This document shows positions 27,401 to 36,161 of a stretch of 64,000 nucleotides of DNA, one piece after another (position 1 is the stretch's first letter; each line of letters starts with the position of its first letter). The DNA lies in contig NZ_LQXO02000023.1 of the NCBI RefSeq assembly GCF_001639065.2, positions 1 to 64,000 on the forward strand, written 5' to 3'. This DNA comes from Vibrio barjaei (GTDB lineage Bacteria > Pseudomonadota > Gammaproteobacteria > Enterobacterales > Vibrionaceae). The notes beneath the pieces are model-generated. The model was not told the origin of the DNA. It made no database searches and was given only the letters and a program-made list of their open reading frames with translations. Made by a program: the position numbers and the translations under genes.

Positions 27401-30400
27401 ATGGAACAATTAACAATGAATCACGCGTCTGAGGTAGAGGGAAAGTTCCTCAACCTAAAAGGGGAGCGTTTCTATCAAATTTCAAATGTTGACCAGATGG
27501 CTCCATTCTTTATTAGTGTGGTGTCCGCCAGCAACCATTGGTTATTCATCTCGTCGACAGGCAGTCTCTCAGCGGGTCGGGTTCGCCCTGAGAATGCGTT
27601 ATTCCCATATCGTTCGGTTGATCATATTCATGAGAATGCTGATAACACGGGCTCAAAAGCGATCATCAGAGTGACGACAAGTGATGGCAATATCGCTATG
27701 TGGGAACCGTTCAATGAACATCACAACGGGTTGTATGAGGTTCAGAGAAATCTTTATAAGAACTCTGTCGGCGATAAAATCCTATTTGAAGAAGTTAACC
27801 ACACCCTTGGGCTTGCCTATCAATACAGTTGGGCGACTTCAGACCGTTTTGGATTTGTTCGTGAAACAGAACTTATCAACTTAACTCAGGTATCGGTTTC
27901 GGTAGATATCATTGATGGTATTCAAAACCTCTTGCCTTCGGGGGCTCCTCTTCAAGCCTTGCAAACTCGTAGTGCTCTCGTCGATGCTTATAAATGGAGT
28001 GAACGCGTTTCTGATTTGCCGATGGCTACATTTAGCATGTACGCCAAACTCAGTGACCGAGCGGAGCCAGCGGAGTCGTTGCGAGCAACAACGGTATTTA
28101 GTGTCTCTGCTGGCAATGAGCAAGTTTCACTAAGCTCTAAAGATCTTGTTCGATTTAGGAAGGGACAACCTTTAGCTTTGGAACCCTTAACGCGCGGGGA
28201 GCGAGGTGCTTATTTAGTTTCACATTCCTTAAAGCTTGACGCGAAAGCTTCTAAATCTTGGATGATTGTAGCTGATATAGACCAGTCGCATTCAGATGTG
28301 GTTAATCTTAAGAATCAGCTAGTACTTGATGATGGAATGACTCAATTCATCAAACAAGATATTCAGGTTAATCACAATGAACTCAAGTCGTTAATGGCAG
28401 GCGCAGACGCTTGGCAGTTGACATCATCGGAAGAAACGAGCGTACACCATTACGCGAACGTGCTGTTCAATAACATGCGTGGAGGTGTATTTGTCTCTGG
28501 ATACAAACTGGATGTTGAGGATGTCGTTACGACATTTAAGCGTACTAATAAAAATGTTGCAGATAAGCACGCTGTATTGCTAAGTACGTTACCAGAGAAC
28601 TTGTCGCACCCTAAACTTGTCGCTATTGCTAAGGAAACGGGTGACCTGCAATTGCTTCGAATGGCATACGAATACCTGCCCCTTACGTTCGGTCGTCGTC
28701 ACGGTGACCCAAGTCGTCCATGGAACCACTTTGAAATCAAGGTACGTGATGATGAGGGTAATCGACTACTTTCATATCAAGGAAACTGGCGCGATATTTT
28801 CCAAAACTGGGAAGCTATGGCGTTAAGCTATCCTAACTACATTGGCTCTTTTGTCTCTAAGTTTGTTAATGCTTCAACAATTGATGGTTACAACCCATAC
28901 CGTATTACGAAAGACGGTGTTGACTGGGAGTTACTCGATCTGGATGACCCGTGGAGTAACATTGGTTATTGGGGCGACCATCAGATCATCTATTTACTTA
29001 AGTTCCTTGAGTTGGCAGATAAATACCAGAGCCATGACCTTATTGAGTGGTTGACCGAGGAAGCTTACAGCTACGCCAATGTCCCTTATGAAATTGGAGG
29101 TGCGGATAAACTGTTTAGAAACCCTAAAGACACGGTTTCATTTAATGAGCAAAAACAAGTAGCGACGGAAGAGCTGACAAAAGCGATTGGAAGTGATGGC
29201 CGATTGGTTATCGGCGATAATGGACAAGTCTATCAAGTTAACTTACTTGAGAAACTATTAGTACCGCTATTATCTAAACTCAGTAACTTTGTGATTGACG
29301 GTGGTATTTGGCTCAATACTCAACGTCCAGAGTGGAATGATGCAAACAATGCGATTGTGGGTAATGGTCTGTCGATGGTTACGCTGTACTACATACGTCG
29401 TTATGTGTCATTCATGCAAAAACTACTTTGTCGTGCGCCAATAGACGTTACTATGTCCAACGAAGTGGCTACCTGGCTAATGAAAACGAGTACGGTACTA
29501 TCAGAAGCCGCTTCCTCGCTCAGGGTAGAGAAGGTAACACCGAAGTCACGTAAAGCGCTTTTGACCAAACTTGTCCAGGTGGCAGAAGAATACCGCTCAG
29601 AGGTTTATTCGAACGGCTTTTCCGGTAAAGCGGTAGTTGATATGACGCGAATAGAAGATCTACTGCGCGTTGCAAAAACATTGCTTGACCACACCATCCA
29701 TAATAATAAACGTGAAGATGGGCTTTATAACGCCTACAACATTCTAGACCTTAAGAATGATGAAGCACATATTGAGTTACTGTACCCAATGCTTGAGGGC
29801 CAAGTTGCTATTCTCAGCGCAGGTATTCTTGATGCTACTCAATCTGTTGACTTACTCGACAAGCTATTCGCAAGTGATATGTTCCGCGAAGACCAAAAGA
29901 GCTTCATGCTCTATCCAGATCGCGACCTAACAAGTTTCCTTGGTAAGAATCACATCACCAAGAATTTAGTAGATGACAGCTCACTCCTCATGGAAATGCT
30001 AGAACGTGAAGATAAGCGCATTGTATCTAAAGACCTAGAGAACAAAGTACATTTTAATGCAGACTTTGAAAATGCAGCCTTTTTGGAGCAGAGTATTGAA
30101 AATGTCCATAACGACTATGCCCATTATTCCAAAGCTGATTGGGATAAGATTCGGGAGATATACGAGCTAACATTCAATCACAAAGCTTTTACTGGTCGCT
30201 CTGGAACGATGTTTGGCTATGAGGGCTTAGGCTGTATATATTGGCATATGGTGTCGAAGCTTTTGTTGGCAGTTCAGGAAAACTATCAGAAGGCTTGGGT
30301 TGAACTTGGTGAGACTGATAAAACCCTTCAATTACGTGATTACTACTATCAGGTGCGAGATGGGATTGGTTTTAACAAGACTCCGAATGTCTATGGCGCA

Positions 30401-30856
30401 TTTCCTACGGATCCATATTCACATACGCCTAAACAAGCTGGAGCACAACAACCAGGCATGACTGGCCAAGTAAAAGAAGAAGTGATAACGCGTTTCGGAG
30501 AGCTCGGGATTAACGTTGTTGACGGAGAGATTCAAATTACGCCTCATCTATTATTTGAGGAAGAGTTCTTGACAGAAAATGTCGATTTTGAATACTACGC
30601 AATTGACGGTGAAGTGTGTCGTTTCGAAGTGCCTAAGGGAAGCCTTGCCTTTACCCTGTGTCAGGTACCATTTGTCTACTGCTTATCGGAGAGTGAGCCG
30701 GAAATTTCTTTGAAAGTAGAACTATTTAATGGTCCTGTTATCGAGAATGTGTCGAATACCATTCCTGAGAATCTCAGTAAACACCTCTTCGACCGAACGG
30801 CACAGATCAAAAAAGTAGAAGTTGTGATTCCAAAGCATCGGCTAGCGAATAAATAA
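27401..30856 (+). CDS. Beta-glucan phosphorylase of the GH94/GH149/GH161 group
   Basis: A 1151-residue cytoplasmic enzyme without signal peptide. The catalytic region contains GGIWLNTQRPEWNDANNAIVG, in which Asp647 of the WND triad is the expected general acid. A late motif, GRSGTMFGYEGLGCIYWHM, near residue 940 fits the phosphate-binding C-terminal part. The length exceeds typical GH94 cellobiose phosphorylases (about 800) and matches GH149/GH161 beta-1,3-glucan phosphorylases (about 1100-1200). Expected reaction: beta-1,3-oligoglucan plus phosphate to glucose-1-phosphate and a shortened chain. It follows the second importer and carries its own operator. GH149 is my first choice; the exact family needs a profile search. 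Confidence 0.82.
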   Translation: MEQLTMNHASEVEGKFLNLKGERFYQISNVDQMAPFFISVVSASNHWLFISSTGSLSAGRVRPENALFPYRSVDHIHENADNTGSKAIIRVTTSDGNIAMWEPFNEHHNGLYEVQRNLYKNSVGDKILFEEVNHTLGLAYQYSWATSDRFGFVRETELINLTQVSVSVDIIDGIQNLLPSGAPLQALQTRSALVDAYKWSERVSDLPMATFSMYAKLSDRAEPAESLRATTVFSVSAGNEQVSLSSKDLVRFRKGQPLALEPLTRGERGAYLVSHSLKLDAKASKSWMIVADIDQSHSDVVNLKNQLVLDDGMTQFIKQDIQVNHNELKSLMAGADAWQLTSSEETSVHHYANVLFNNMRGGVFVSGYKLDVEDVVTTFKRTNKNVADKHAVLLSTLPENLSHPKLVAIAKETGDLQLLRMAYEYLPLTFGRRHGDPSRPWNHFEIKVRDDEGNRLLSYQGNWRDIFQNWEAMALSYPNYIGSFVSKFVNASTIDGYNPYRITKDGVDWELLDLDDPWSNIGYWGDHQIIYLLKFLELADKYQSHDLIEWLTEEAYSYANVPYEIGGADKLFRNPKDTVSFNEQKQVATEELTKAIGSDGRLVIGDNGQVYQVNLLEKLLVPLLSKLSNFVIDGGIWLNTQRPEWNDANNAIVGNGLSMVTLYYIRRYVSFMQKLLCRAPIDVTMSNEVATWLMKTSTVLSEAASSLRVEKVTPKSRKALLTKLVQVAEEYRSEVYSNGFSGKAVVDMTRIEDLLRVAKTLLDHTIHNNKREDGLYNAYNILDLKNDEAHIELLYPMLEGQVAILSAGILDATQSVDLLDKLFASDMFREDQKSFMLYPDRDLTSFLGKNHITKNLVDDSSLLMEMLEREDKRIVSKDLENKVHFNADFENAAFLEQSIENVHNDYAHYSKADWDKIREIYELTFNHKAFTGRSGTMFGYEGLGCIYWHMVSKLLLAVQENYQKAWVELGETDKTLQLRDYYYQVRDGIGFNKTPNVYGAFPTDPYSHTPKQAGAQQPGMTGQVKEEVITRFGELGINVVDGEIQITPHLLFEEEFLTENVDFEYYAIDGEVCRFEVPKGSLAFTLCQVPFVYCLSESEPEISLKVELFNGPVIENVSNTIPENLSKHLFDRTAQIKKVEVVIPKHRLANK

Positions 30857-30866
30857 TAGCGCCGAC

Positions 30867-30899
30867 AAAAAAGCAAGGCATTGGTTGCCTTGCTTTTTT
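30867..30899. terminator. Bidirectional terminator
   Basis: AAAAAAGCAAGGCA and TGCCTTGCTTTTTT pair perfectly around TTGGT, between the convergent phosphorylase and LacI-regulator genes. Confidence 0.92.
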
Positions 30900-30923
30900 A
30901 TTTCTGGGAATGGTAGAGGTCGG

Positions 30924-31931
30924 TTATTTGTTTAGATTCTTAACCGATGCTCTGACTACAACACTTGGCTCTATGGGCTCAATCGGCTGGCTAGCGCTGC
31001 TTTTTCCCTGCACAATTGCCATGACTTTTCTCGCTGCCGCAGAAGCCATTTCTTGAATAGGGAAGTTGATGGTGGTGAGGCTTGGGGTCATATGCTGGCC
31101 AAAGGATACATTATCAAAGCCAATAATCGAGATATCTTCACCAACACGAATGCCTCGCTCTATACACATAGTATAAGCGGTCATTGCAATATTATCGTTC
31201 ATACAAAAAATCGCACTAAGAGGAACGTCTCTATCTAAAAGTCGGCGAATTGCATCGTGATTGGCTTTATGATCAAAGCGACCTTCAACAACCGCATTAG
31301 GATTATAATCGACACCATAATGGCTGAGTGCATTTCGGTAACCTTGAAGTCGGTCTCGACTATCGACTTTACTGAGCTGACCCGTGATACAGCCTATTTG
31401 GGTGTGTCCATTGTTGATCAAAAACTCCGTAGCTAGAAAGCCGCCTCTTTCATTATCAAGCCAAATGCACCGATCAGCCATTTCAGGAATATATCGGTTA
31501 ATAAGAACGGTCGCTTCCATGTCACGAGAAATTTCAAGTAACTCGCTATCGGATAACGTATCAACAGTGAGGACTAAGCCATCGACTTTTTTAGAACGAA
31601 GAAAGCGAATAGACTCGTGTTCTTCGTCGTATTCTTCATGTCCACTAGTGATAATAAGATGATAGTTCTCTGCTCGAACTACTTTTTCAACCTCATGCAT
31701 CATAGGGCCGTAGAAAGGACCATCTAATGTACCAACTAGCATGCCTATGCTGCATGATCGGTTAGAGGCAAGCGCTTGAGCAAAAGTGTTCGGTTGATAA
31801 CCAAGTTGCTCCATTGCAGCATAGACTTTTTCTTTATTCGCCTCCTTAACTGAAGCATGTCCATTGAGCGTGCGGGACACAGTGGCTTGTGAAACTTGCG
31901 CGAGCTCAGCAACTTCTTTAATGGTAATCAA
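30924..31931 (-). CDS. LacI-family regulator of the beta-glucan regulon
   Basis: A 335-residue repressor. The DNA-binding domain (about 1-56) reads TIKEVAELAQVSQATVSRTL with the hinge helix near QALASN, followed by a periplasmic-binding-like sugar-sensing domain (about 62-330; DGLVLTVDTL, AIFCMNDNIA, ISIIGFDNV). Translation starts at TTG 31931 with AAAGGA about eight bases upstream. It is flanked on both sides by GAAAGCGCTTTC-type sites, the usual kind of LacI operator, so it very probably represses the second importer, phosphorylase and lipoprotein genes. Inducer likely a beta-glucooligosaccharide or derivative (inference). Confidence 0.93.
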   Translation of the reverse strand: MITIKEVAELAQVSQATVSRTLNGHASVKEANKEKVYAAMEQLGYQPNTFAQALASNRSCSIGMLVGTLDGPFYGPMMHEVEKVVRAENYHLIITSGHEEYDEEHESIRFLRSKKVDGLVLTVDTLSDSELLEISRDMEATVLINRYIPEMADRCIWLDNERGGFLATEFLINNGHTQIGCITGQLSKVDSRDRLQGYRNALSHYGVDYNPNAVVEGRFDHKANHDAIRRLLDRDVPLSAIFCMNDNIAMTAYTMCIERGIRVGEDISIIGFDNVSFGQHMTPSLTTINFPIQEMASAAARKVMAIVQGKSSASQPIEPIEPSVVVRASVKNLNK

Positions 31932-32151
31932 TTCTATATCCTTTGTCTTTTGTATCGCAATCTTATTGAAATTATTGGATATTTCATACTGTTAAGCGAC
32001 AAATTATATACTAATTTCGTCGCAGGTACTTTCTACTGTCTAGGTATTGTTCGCTTGTTTCAGAAAAATGTGACCTAAGTAGGGCATTGTTTACGACCCC
32101 GAATCATATCTTAACTCAATATAACGTTTAGTGACTCAAAACACACTTACA
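31932..32151. other. Divergent promoter region, regulator side
   Basis: AT-rich spacer between the LacI regulator and the lipoprotein operon. It is followed by two operators (32152 and 32317). No gene is supported here. Confidence 0.4.
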
Positions 32152-32169
32152 AAAGAAAGCGCTTTCTTT
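32152..32169. promoter_or_regulatory. LacI-type operator, 18-base perfect palindrome
   Basis: AAAGAAAGCGCTTTCTTT, the longest palindrome of the set, between the divergent regulator and lipoprotein genes. It is well placed for autoregulation and for control of the 32377 gene. Confidence 0.82.
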
Positions 32170-32209
32170 GGGTTGATCACCTTCATAGTTCATGAATCAG
32201 GACGTGACC

Positions 32210-32332
32210 ATGCTCTATACAAGAAAATTCAACCGTACTAGGATTAAATCACCCCTAGGAAAGGCGCAGGTTATACGAATTAGAGAGAATGGAACTCCAA
32301 ATGTTGTAACTATAGAGAAAGCGCTTACATAG
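32210..32332 (+). CDS. Possible 40-aa leader ORF
   Basis: An ATG at 32210 has AGGA about seven bases upstream and runs 40 codons to TAG 32330-32332. The product is basic (RKFNRTRIKS near the N terminus). It lies between two operators, its last codons overlap the 32317 operator, and it ends 44 bases before the lipoprotein start. I do not recognise it. It may be chance or a leader peptide. Confidence 0.3.
   Translation: MLYTRKFNRTRIKSPLGKAQVIRIRENGTPNVVTIEKALT
32317..32328. promoter_or_regulatory. LacI-type operator, proximal site
   Basis: GAAAGCGCTTAC, the same variant as at 27369, 48 bases upstream of the lipoprotein ATG. The centre-to-centre distance to the 32152-32169 site is about 162 bases, suitable for repressor looping. 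Confidence 0.75.
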
Positions 32333-32376
32333 AAGCAAAGAAAATATTCGCACTTACCTATATTTAGGGATTAAAT

Positions 32377-34128
32377 ATGAGAACACGGAAATCTAGGTTT
32401 ATATTAGGAAGCGTAGTACTATCACTACTTCTCAGCGGCTGTGGAGATGAATCTTTACAGTCTCAATTAATGACGCCGCCTTCGGCTGGTAATGAGACTG
32501 GTGGTGATATTATTGATGGCAATGAGAGTGGTGGTGATTTATCTGAGAATGAAAGCGCTTACTTTCATGATTTGGTTATTTTCTCAGATCAGAGCAATGC
32601 TCATTGGGCAGCTTATGATTGTTGTGCTGGTACAGAAGCTGAACTAGTTGACGATGGAACGAGTTACCAAAATGTAATGCGATTCTCCGTTACCGAAACA
32701 CCAGCAGTACTAGGTTTTGAACGAACCTCTAACGCCGGACCATTGAATATTGAACCAATGGTCAATGATGGCGAGATTAGTTTTGATTTGAAGGTCGAAC
32801 AGCAACCGAGTGGCGGCGAAACAACATGGAAACTGAAGGTTGAAAGTGCGTCTGGTTCAGCTTTCTATGAATATGACTTGCAGCTGCCTATGACTAATAC
32901 TTGGCAACATGAATCGTTTCCACTCTCCCTTTTGCAAAGTGATGGTATTGATTTAACTAGTATTGAGAAAGTTCTAATATTTCCAGAGTGGGGGACAGGT
33001 GCTGGTTCAAGCTATCTCGTTGATAACCTGAAATTCGCTTTACAAGGGACTGCTAGTAGCAATGATTTGATCTTATCTTTAAGCGAACCAATGGTGGACT
33101 TTGGTGGAGCTATAACCCAAATAAGTGCAGATAATCCAACTGCACTCGCTTCAATGTCTGCTGTCTCTACTATCCCTAAAGTAGTGAAAACGACAAAGTC
33201 GACAGAAGCAGAGCTTTGGGCAGGCACAACTATTGGGGATGAAACTATAGTTGCACTAGCGAATGATCGAAATCAGATGACACTGTGGGTCTACTCACCA
33301 ATATCGGGAATGCCCATACTACTTAAAGCAGAAGAGAGAGATAATTCTGCAAGTTATGTAGAAGCGCTCGCTATGACTACTTCCTCTAACCAATGGGAAC
33401 AGCTCACTTTTGACTTTGGTAGTGTAACGCCCGCTATTAGCGAAAGCGCAGGATATAACAAGGTATCAGTTTTCTTTAACTTTAATCAAGTAAGTGAAGA
33501 GGAACTGGTTATTTATTGGGATGACCTCAGGTTACTAGAGGCTACTGAGAGTGTTAACCCTGTACCTTCCGCACCTTTTCTCACTATTGATTTTGAGTCT
33601 GAACCTTTACCTCTTTGGACAGTATTCGAAAATGGTACTGACTACAGTTTACCTGCTGTTGGCAATCCACTACCTGACGAGGTCAATAGCTCGGAAACTG
33701 CGATTCACTTTACCGCTCAACAAGATGGAATGCCTTGGGCAGGCATGTTCACCGAATCTATAGAACCTTTTTCACTCGAAAGTACCAATTCGGTTATTCG
33801 TATTAAAATGTTTAAAGACAAAATTAGCCCGATACAAGTCAAACTTGATTTTCCAAACTGGCAAGATGAAAACGGTAATCCAAAGCTTGATGACAATAAC
33901 AATCAAATGACCTTTTCGGCTGATATAACTGTATCCAATCAAAAAGTGGGTGAATGGGAAGAAATTACATTTGATCTCTCTCACTTTATTACTTCAGAGC
34001 CAAATAAAGGGCTAGCAACTAAGTTAGTTATAATTCCTGACTTTCCTGAAAAAATAGACGGTAGCTTTCCCGGAAGAGAGCAGGAGAGCAATATATATAT
34101 TGATGACATTGTTTTCGGAAATAACTAA
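32377..34128 (+). CDS. Three-module carbohydrate-binding lipoprotein
   Basis: A 583-residue lipoprotein: leader MRTRKSRFILGSVVLSLLLSGC with lipobox LLSGC, then a low-complexity Gly/Asn/Glu linker to about residue 60. Three beta-sandwich modules follow (about 64-222, 228-395, 405-583), each ending in a YLVDNLKF, IYWDDLRLL or IYIDDIVFG-type strand usual for CBM and galactose-binding-like folds. The segment IFSDQSNAHW also occurs as IFSDQLNKHL in the C-terminal module of the GH16 enzyme. No catalytic domain is visible. It could hold beta-glucan at the cell surface for the GH16 and GH17 enzymes. An operator-like sequence lies inside at 32551. Confidence 0.78.
   Translation: MRTRKSRFILGSVVLSLLLSGCGDESLQSQLMTPPSAGNETGGDIIDGNESGGDLSENESAYFHDLVIFSDQSNAHWAAYDCCAGTEAELVDDGTSYQNVMRFSVTETPAVLGFERTSNAGPLNIEPMVNDGEISFDLKVEQQPSGGETTWKLKVESASGSAFYEYDLQLPMTNTWQHESFPLSLLQSDGIDLTSIEKVLIFPEWGTGAGSSYLVDNLKFALQGTASSNDLILSLSEPMVDFGGAITQISADNPTALASMSAVSTIPKVVKTTKSTEAELWAGTTIGDETIVALANDRNQMTLWVYSPISGMPILLKAEERDNSASYVEALAMTTSSNQWEQLTFDFGSVTPAISESAGYNKVSVFFNFNQVSEEELVIYWDDLRLLEATESVNPVPSAPFLTIDFESEPLPLWTVFENGTDYSLPAVGNPLPDEVNSSETAIHFTAQQDGMPWAGMFTESIEPFSLESTNSVIRIKMFKDKISPIQVKLDFPNWQDENGNPKLDDNNNQMTFSADITVSNQKVGEWEEITFDLSHFITSEPNKGLATKLVIIPDFPEKIDGSFPGREQESNIYIDDIVFGNN
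32551..32562. promoter_or_regulatory. Operator-like site inside the lipoprotein gene
   Basis: GAAAGCGCTTAC identical to the 27369 and 32317 sites, 174 bases into the coding sequence and encoding part of the low-complexity linker (ESAY). It could be an auxiliary operator for looping with the upstream sites, or chance. Confidence 0.45.
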
Positions 34129-34231
34129 CTATTTCAGAGTTTTCTAGTCGGGATGATGTTGGTAAGGACTTGCAGTGGAGTTTGTAAAGTCTATTGTCCC
34201 GACAGTTTTATAAATTAATTAATGGTGACAT

Positions 34232-36076
34232 ATGTGGTTAACAAAAATGAAAACCTACTTATCCGTTTTATGCCTAATTACTGTATTTGGCTGTGGCGAT
34301 GAAGCTCTAACATCGGGCACAGATGTTGGAGGTAATAACGGAGAAGTTAACCTAGTCTCTCAGCCTGGCGTAAATGAAAACCATCCAAAGGCAAGAAATG
34401 GCGATACATTATTAGGTAATAGCAGTTACCAAGCTATTTCCTATGGTGCATTTAGAACAACAGAAAGAAATGAGGCTAACGTTCCATCGATTGCTGAGTT
34501 GAAAGAAGACTTACGCATTCTGAAAGCATTAAATATTAAGATACTGAGGACTTATAACACACAGATATTTTCTGATACCGATAAGTTGTTGACTGCAATT
34601 GCAGAACTCAAGGCGGAAGATACAACGTTTGAGATGTATGTGATGCTAGGTGTCTGGATTGATGCGTTAAACTCTTGGACAACTAATCCAATAGACCATG
34701 AACAGAACTCACTAAGAAATTATGATGAAATGGACAGAGCAATTGAGCTTGTTCAAACTTATCCCGAAATCATTAAGGTGGTCGCCGTTGGTAATGAAGC
34801 GATGGTGCATTGGGCTGAGTATCATGTTTCCCCTACTATTATTCTTGAACATGTGGAGAGGCTTCAAGGACTAAAAGCATCTGGTGACTTGCCGCATGAT
34901 TTATGGATTACCAGTTCAGATAACTGGGCAGTTTGGGCGGGTCAAGGAGACTACAACCATCCTGATTTACCAGCATTAATTGATGCAGTGGACTACGTGT
35001 CACTCCACACTTACCCATTTCATGATACGTACTACGATTCAGAGTTTTGGAAAGTACCGCCTGAAGAGCAAAGTCTAACGGAACTGGGGCAAGTCAACGC
35101 TGCGATGCTTCGAGCAAAAGTACATGCATTGGAGCAAGTGGCGTCAGCTCAGGCATACATGCTGTCCATAGATAACCTGAAGCAAATCCATATTGGAGAA
35201 ACAGGTTGGTCTAGCTATACAAATATTAACTATGGTGAATCAGGTTCACGAGCGGCGGATGAGTACAAGCAAAAGGCCTATTTCGAATTAATGTCAGAAT
35301 GGTCTGCTGACTTTGGCGCCTCCCTATTTTTCTTCCAAGCGTTTGATGAGCCATGGAAGGGAGCAGCGGACAATAATGGTGATTCAGAAAAACATTTTGG
35401 ACTTATTAATATCGACGGAGAAGCTAAGTATGTACTTTGGGATGCAGTCGATGCTGGGGCTTTTCTTGGGCTAACTAGAGATGGCTATTCGATTATCAAA
35501 TCTCAAGGTGGTATTGAGGAAAATGTTCTAGACACAGTTTTACCTCCACTGCCTCAGCCAATTACTGGTGAAGGTATAGAGAGTGAGGAATATCAGGTAT
35601 TTGATTCTGCAATTGTTGGCTCTTGGGAGCCAATAGGGTGGGAGAACACAGGCTATCTTAGGGTGGATGGTGAAGCACTACGTCTAACTCTAGCTCCTAA
35701 TGGTGGAACAGCAAAAGACTGGGGGTGGGGAGCTGGGTTGGTTCTAACCGGTCAATTGGGAGAAAACCTGGCTGGATTCGAAGCCGGAACGTTGGAGTTT
35801 CAAATCAAAGGCACTTCAACCTCCACATTTAACATTGGGTTCCAAACGGGTTTGTATGGCGATAGTGGACGTCCTCAAACTAATAACGCAGTCACATTTG
35901 GTGCAGGGCAATCACGTCAGCTAACCGATGATTGGGTGGAGCATAGCGTAGATATGACGGAGCTCATTGCTGCTGGCGTGGACCTTTCTGATGTGACGTC
36001 CGTGTTATATTTCTCAGGTTCGACTCAACCAGATGGAGGTATCATTGAGGTACGCAACGTCTTTTATCGTAAATAG
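34232..36076 (+). CDS. GH17 beta-1,3-glucanase lipoprotein
   Basis: A 614-residue lipoprotein; the leader ends in the lipobox VFGC. The GH17 TIM barrel spans about 60-420, with the acid/base Glu189 in VAVGNEAMVHW and the nucleophile Glu323 in HIGETGWSS, both in the usual family context. A C-terminal beta-sandwich module (about 450-614) resembles those of the neighbouring proteins and ends in IIEVRNVFYRK. GH17 enzymes cut or transglycosylate beta-1,3-glucans, so this fits laminarin breakdown in the envelope. The start at 34232 is used; ATG 34247 would also give a lipoprotein leader. Confidence 0.88.
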   Translation: MWLTKMKTYLSVLCLITVFGCGDEALTSGTDVGGNNGEVNLVSQPGVNENHPKARNGDTLLGNSSYQAISYGAFRTTERNEANVPSIAELKEDLRILKALNIKILRTYNTQIFSDTDKLLTAIAELKAEDTTFEMYVMLGVWIDALNSWTTNPIDHEQNSLRNYDEMDRAIELVQTYPEIIKVVAVGNEAMVHWAEYHVSPTIILEHVERLQGLKASGDLPHDLWITSSDNWAVWAGQGDYNHPDLPALIDAVDYVSLHTYPFHDTYYDSEFWKVPPEEQSLTELGQVNAAMLRAKVHALEQVASAQAYMLSIDNLKQIHIGETGWSSYTNINYGESGSRAADEYKQKAYFELMSEWSADFGASLFFFQAFDEPWKGAADNNGDSEKHFGLINIDGEAKYVLWDAVDAGAFLGLTRDGYSIIKSQGGIEENVLDTVLPPLPQPITGEGIESEEYQVFDSAIVGSWEPIGWENTGYLRVDGEALRLTLAPNGGTAKDWGWGAGLVLTGQLGENLAGFEAGTLEFQIKGTSTSTFNIGFQTGLYGDSGRPQTNNAVTFGAGQSRQLTDDWVEHSVDMTELIAAGVDLSDVTSVLYFSGSTQPDGGIIEVRNVFYRK

Positions 36077-36161
36077 TTGATATTACGAGTTTCTACAGGC
36101 AATTATCAAGAAATTAACGATAGGTCTCTTTTATTACTAAGAGGCCTAGAAGGAGAGAGAT

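Noticed and set aside
31769..31778. CAAGCGCTTG palindrome inside the LacI-family gene
   Set aside because: Same reasoning: coding for the conserved QALASN hinge segment, whose codons explain the sequence.
30867..32376. Phase-variable or recombination element around the LacI gene
   Set aside because: The palindromes there are explained by a terminator and repressor operators; no recombinase or flanking repeats.
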